Shown here: in pieces, positions 63,301 through 64,000 of the stretch | How the letters are laid out: every line of letters starts with the position of its first letter | How positions within the stretch are numbered: the stretch's first letter is position 1 | Source: Flavobacteriales bacterium | GTDB lineage: Bacteria; Bacteroidota; Bacteroidia; Flavobacteriales_D; Sanyastnellaceae | DNA length: 64,000 nt | NCBI GenBank assembly: GCA_027491075.1 | Contig: JAIXWX010000002.1 | Coordinates: 159,905-223,904 of the forward strand | Direction: 5' to 3' | Notes under the pieces: model-generated | The model's database searches: none | Told to the model about the DNA's origin: nothing | What the model saw: the letters and a program-made list of their open reading frames with translations, nothing else | Program-made: the position numbers and the translations under genes

Positions 63301-64000
63301 GTAATGTGAGAGCAATTATTACATCTGAAAACTCAGAAATAGAAAACACATTGCTAACAATGGAAACTCTTCGGCAAGAGGAAGAAGAGGAAGATTTTTA
63401 TAATGTTACGCCCTCGCGTGTGAATAGACCTCTTATTATGCCTGAAGATAACACCTATGGCCCAAGTAATAAAACGTCTAGACTATCAACCAATGGAGGA
63501 ACAGGCCAAGGTCCTGGAAGGCTAGTCAAGGTCAAACAGGGTGATGTAATTGAAGTAAGCACTAAGTATTGGTTTGAAGATATTGAAATAATCGATCAAC
63601 CCATAAACCCAACGGCCATTCTTCAGGGTCTTGTAAGTAGTTTAATTAGTGGGGCGGCGGACTTAACTGAAAACTATGAAGCTTTGACTCAGCCGTATAC
63701 CAATACCAATTCTGCTCATTATGTCGCTTTGTCGAACTTTGTTTCTAGTTCTTTTCAGAATGTAAGAAATGATGTCCCAAAAGCTTTCCTTGTCTACCTG
63801 ACTTTAAGTGAAGAATTATATGTTAAACCAAGTCCTTTAAGCGGAATAATACAAGTAGACCAAGCAAATGAATTAGGCACCCTTCTTCGTGATCAAATTA
63901 CAATGCCCGCAGACGCTTACTTTCATGTATATTTGGTTAATGCATCCGCGAAGCCGGTGCACTTCGACAACATGAGTATTCGAGTGATTAAAGCCAATAC
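60366..64000 (+). CDS. secreted RHS repeat-type protein, 3'-truncated by the window edge
   Basis: From the ATG at 60366 the frame is open to the last base, 1,211 codons. The signal peptide is MKTKVLLILAFLFFNITYAQ. YD-like repeats follow (YEYDSHGRLIKQYEPY near residue 79, later YDQLNRLIS, YDQLGRKKKLQLY, YDEFNRLEKSRY). A beta-sandwich domain near 230-335 ends YFQIDNLIVNEV, and an RHS-core-like DFFITDHIGNVRAII starts near residue 974. After it comes a region with GRLVKVKQGDVIEVSTKYWF and HVYLVNASAKPVHFDNMSI. In related proteins this is followed by the core end and a variable C-terminal domain, often a toxin; that part is outside the window. It is the third gene of the A/T-rich block. Confidence 0.85.
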   Translation, partial: MKTKVLLILAFLFFNITYAQHKIITTIPAIPVGPEFALGNLNHFQKLITVQHASETGKLLQTVTNGTLQNNQFLITGYEYDSHGRLIKQYEPYRKQVNPLMYQSSLTSDLNAFYSGTNGLAPNEAPYSEYIYSSGALNELIESSSPGAQWSIGTANTLKSKQYVNTYDENVVRFANSNQLLIENELIIDPNITPNPLVFPTATGSYLGPILFSQGVLVNNEIRLKGNTTDPNYITIELDPSKHYQIQFQVTTINDPHSLFSVQGVFSNGLYESIESSIGNLSGVHRDLIPTPSFDISSQIVTGFSQIVFSHSGPSGSSNAYFQIDNLIVNEVTTITSHYYTDGNLFVQETRNLDGTTNKSYFNVLGQKILDRIVSPSNDKLDTYYVYNEKYQLVYVIPPNISSFISLNSSLPDNAEYYVYQYQYNNRGEKVTSKIPDKSIEYTLFDELGRKRLYQDGNLREESKWVFFKYDQLNRLISQGVFTDTENRTPQTLKSQFLSTIDSQSEQRTNNASSEYTNNSFPVNNTDYTHYFYFDTYPASIPSDVEGLEPANSKTNDVQVAASTRMVVDNDTYGPFLWSISFFDAKSRPIKSFIEGPNNLSALTVSELSWIGDITHKHVKYKNTPIGEIEEEYFYTYIRPGVLRKVDYIINGQESVILFNQTYDQLGRKKKLQLYRNNSLSTNFLQNVDFSYNEKGWLKRINNSSLLIDEFNNDADDVFGQEIFYNDIHEGLSNQNPKFDGNISATTWKAKASTVSGSAVSEHSYTFTYDEFNRLEKSRYASNTLTDAYSFDNNVGAYDEVLTYDKIGNILSIFRKNNNQNLDILTYGYTPHSNLLNSLSDASSSEFGSTIPNFKTPSPTGLYQYDFNGNLILDPNKGYDFEYNQLNLISSVRRLEDSGESVIQQNNPNLDSRVHYIYDATGVKLIKRTPTTQTNYFSALEFDSEGNLHLNIPNGRARLINQDEQPEFVFDFFITDHIGNVRAIITSENSEIENTLLTMETLRQEEEEEDFYNVTPSRVNRPLIMPEDNTYGPSNKTSRLSTNGGTGQGPGRLVKVKQGDVIEVSTKYWFEDIEIIDQPINPTAILQGLVSSLISGAADLTENYEALTQPYTNTNSAHYVALSNFVSSSFQNVRNDVPKAFLVYLTLSEELYVKPSPLSGIIQVDQANELGTLLRDQITMPADAYFHVYLVNASAKPVHFDNMSIRVIKAN

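Noticed and set aside
1-64000. rRNA, tRNA, insertion sequences, integrases and prophage genes
   Set aside because: None was recognised by eye on either strand; short RNA genes could still be missed without a covariance-model search.

Overview
The window is a chromosomal segment of a member of the Bacteroidota, most probably a flavobacterium-like organism. Four signs point there: several secreted proteins end in type IX secretion (T9SS) sorting domains; there is a PorP/SprF-like and PorE-like pair; promoters carry the Bacteroidota -7 box TAnnTTTG; and the gene families are typical (AsmA, LytTR/LytS pair, DUF3098, DUF2795, LolC/E-type permease beside rbfA). No rRNA, tRNA, CRISPR array, insertion sequence or phage gene was recognised.

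Left part (1-9.8 kb): the 3' end of glmS; an outer-membrane barrel protein and an acidic lipoprotein behind a near-consensus promoter; then, on the minus strand, a DMT transporter, a DUF502 membrane protein and a large T9SS-exported lamin-tail/Calx-beta/OB-like/PKD protein. Divergent from the last is a second T9SS-exported protein with PKD and C2-like segments.

Centre (9.9-26 kb): the dominant feature is a single 12,957-bp gene for a 4,318-residue secreted protein. It has an IgGFc-binding-like N-terminal domain, about 41 tandem copies of a roughly 89-residue domain and a type B (gliding-motility-associated) sorting domain. Four bases later comes a PorP/SprF-like outer-membrane protein and then a PorE-like TPR/propeller/CRD/OmpA protein. 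Together they look like a giant surface filament or adhesin with its own outer-membrane partner and peptidoglycan anchor.

26-38.8 kb is housekeeping: an RsmF/NOP2-type RNA methyltransferase, an AsmA protein, an exported Mn-type superoxide dismutase, a LolC/E-like permease, a methyltransferase, rbfA, aspartate kinase, truB, a PduO-type cobalamin adenosyltransferase, queA and small envelope proteins. 38.8-45.4 kb holds a TonB-dependent receptor with a LytS/LytTR two-component pair, divergent from an OmpR-type histidine kinase/regulator pair. 45.4-55.6 kb holds envelope-glycan genes (DUF3098, uppP, two glycosyltransferases, an O-antigen-ligase-type protein), rnpA between two S41 proteases, a dCMP deaminase, DUF2795 and DNA polymerase IV.

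Right end (55.7-64 kb): an A/T-richer block begins with a cluster of palindromes. It holds a TTG-started secreted protein of unknown function, a YD/RHS-type secreted protein split by an apparent one-base frameshift, and the first 1,211 codons of an RHS-type protein open to the window edge. Any variable C-terminal domain of the last would lie outside. The giant-filament module and this RHS module are the most interesting parts of the window.
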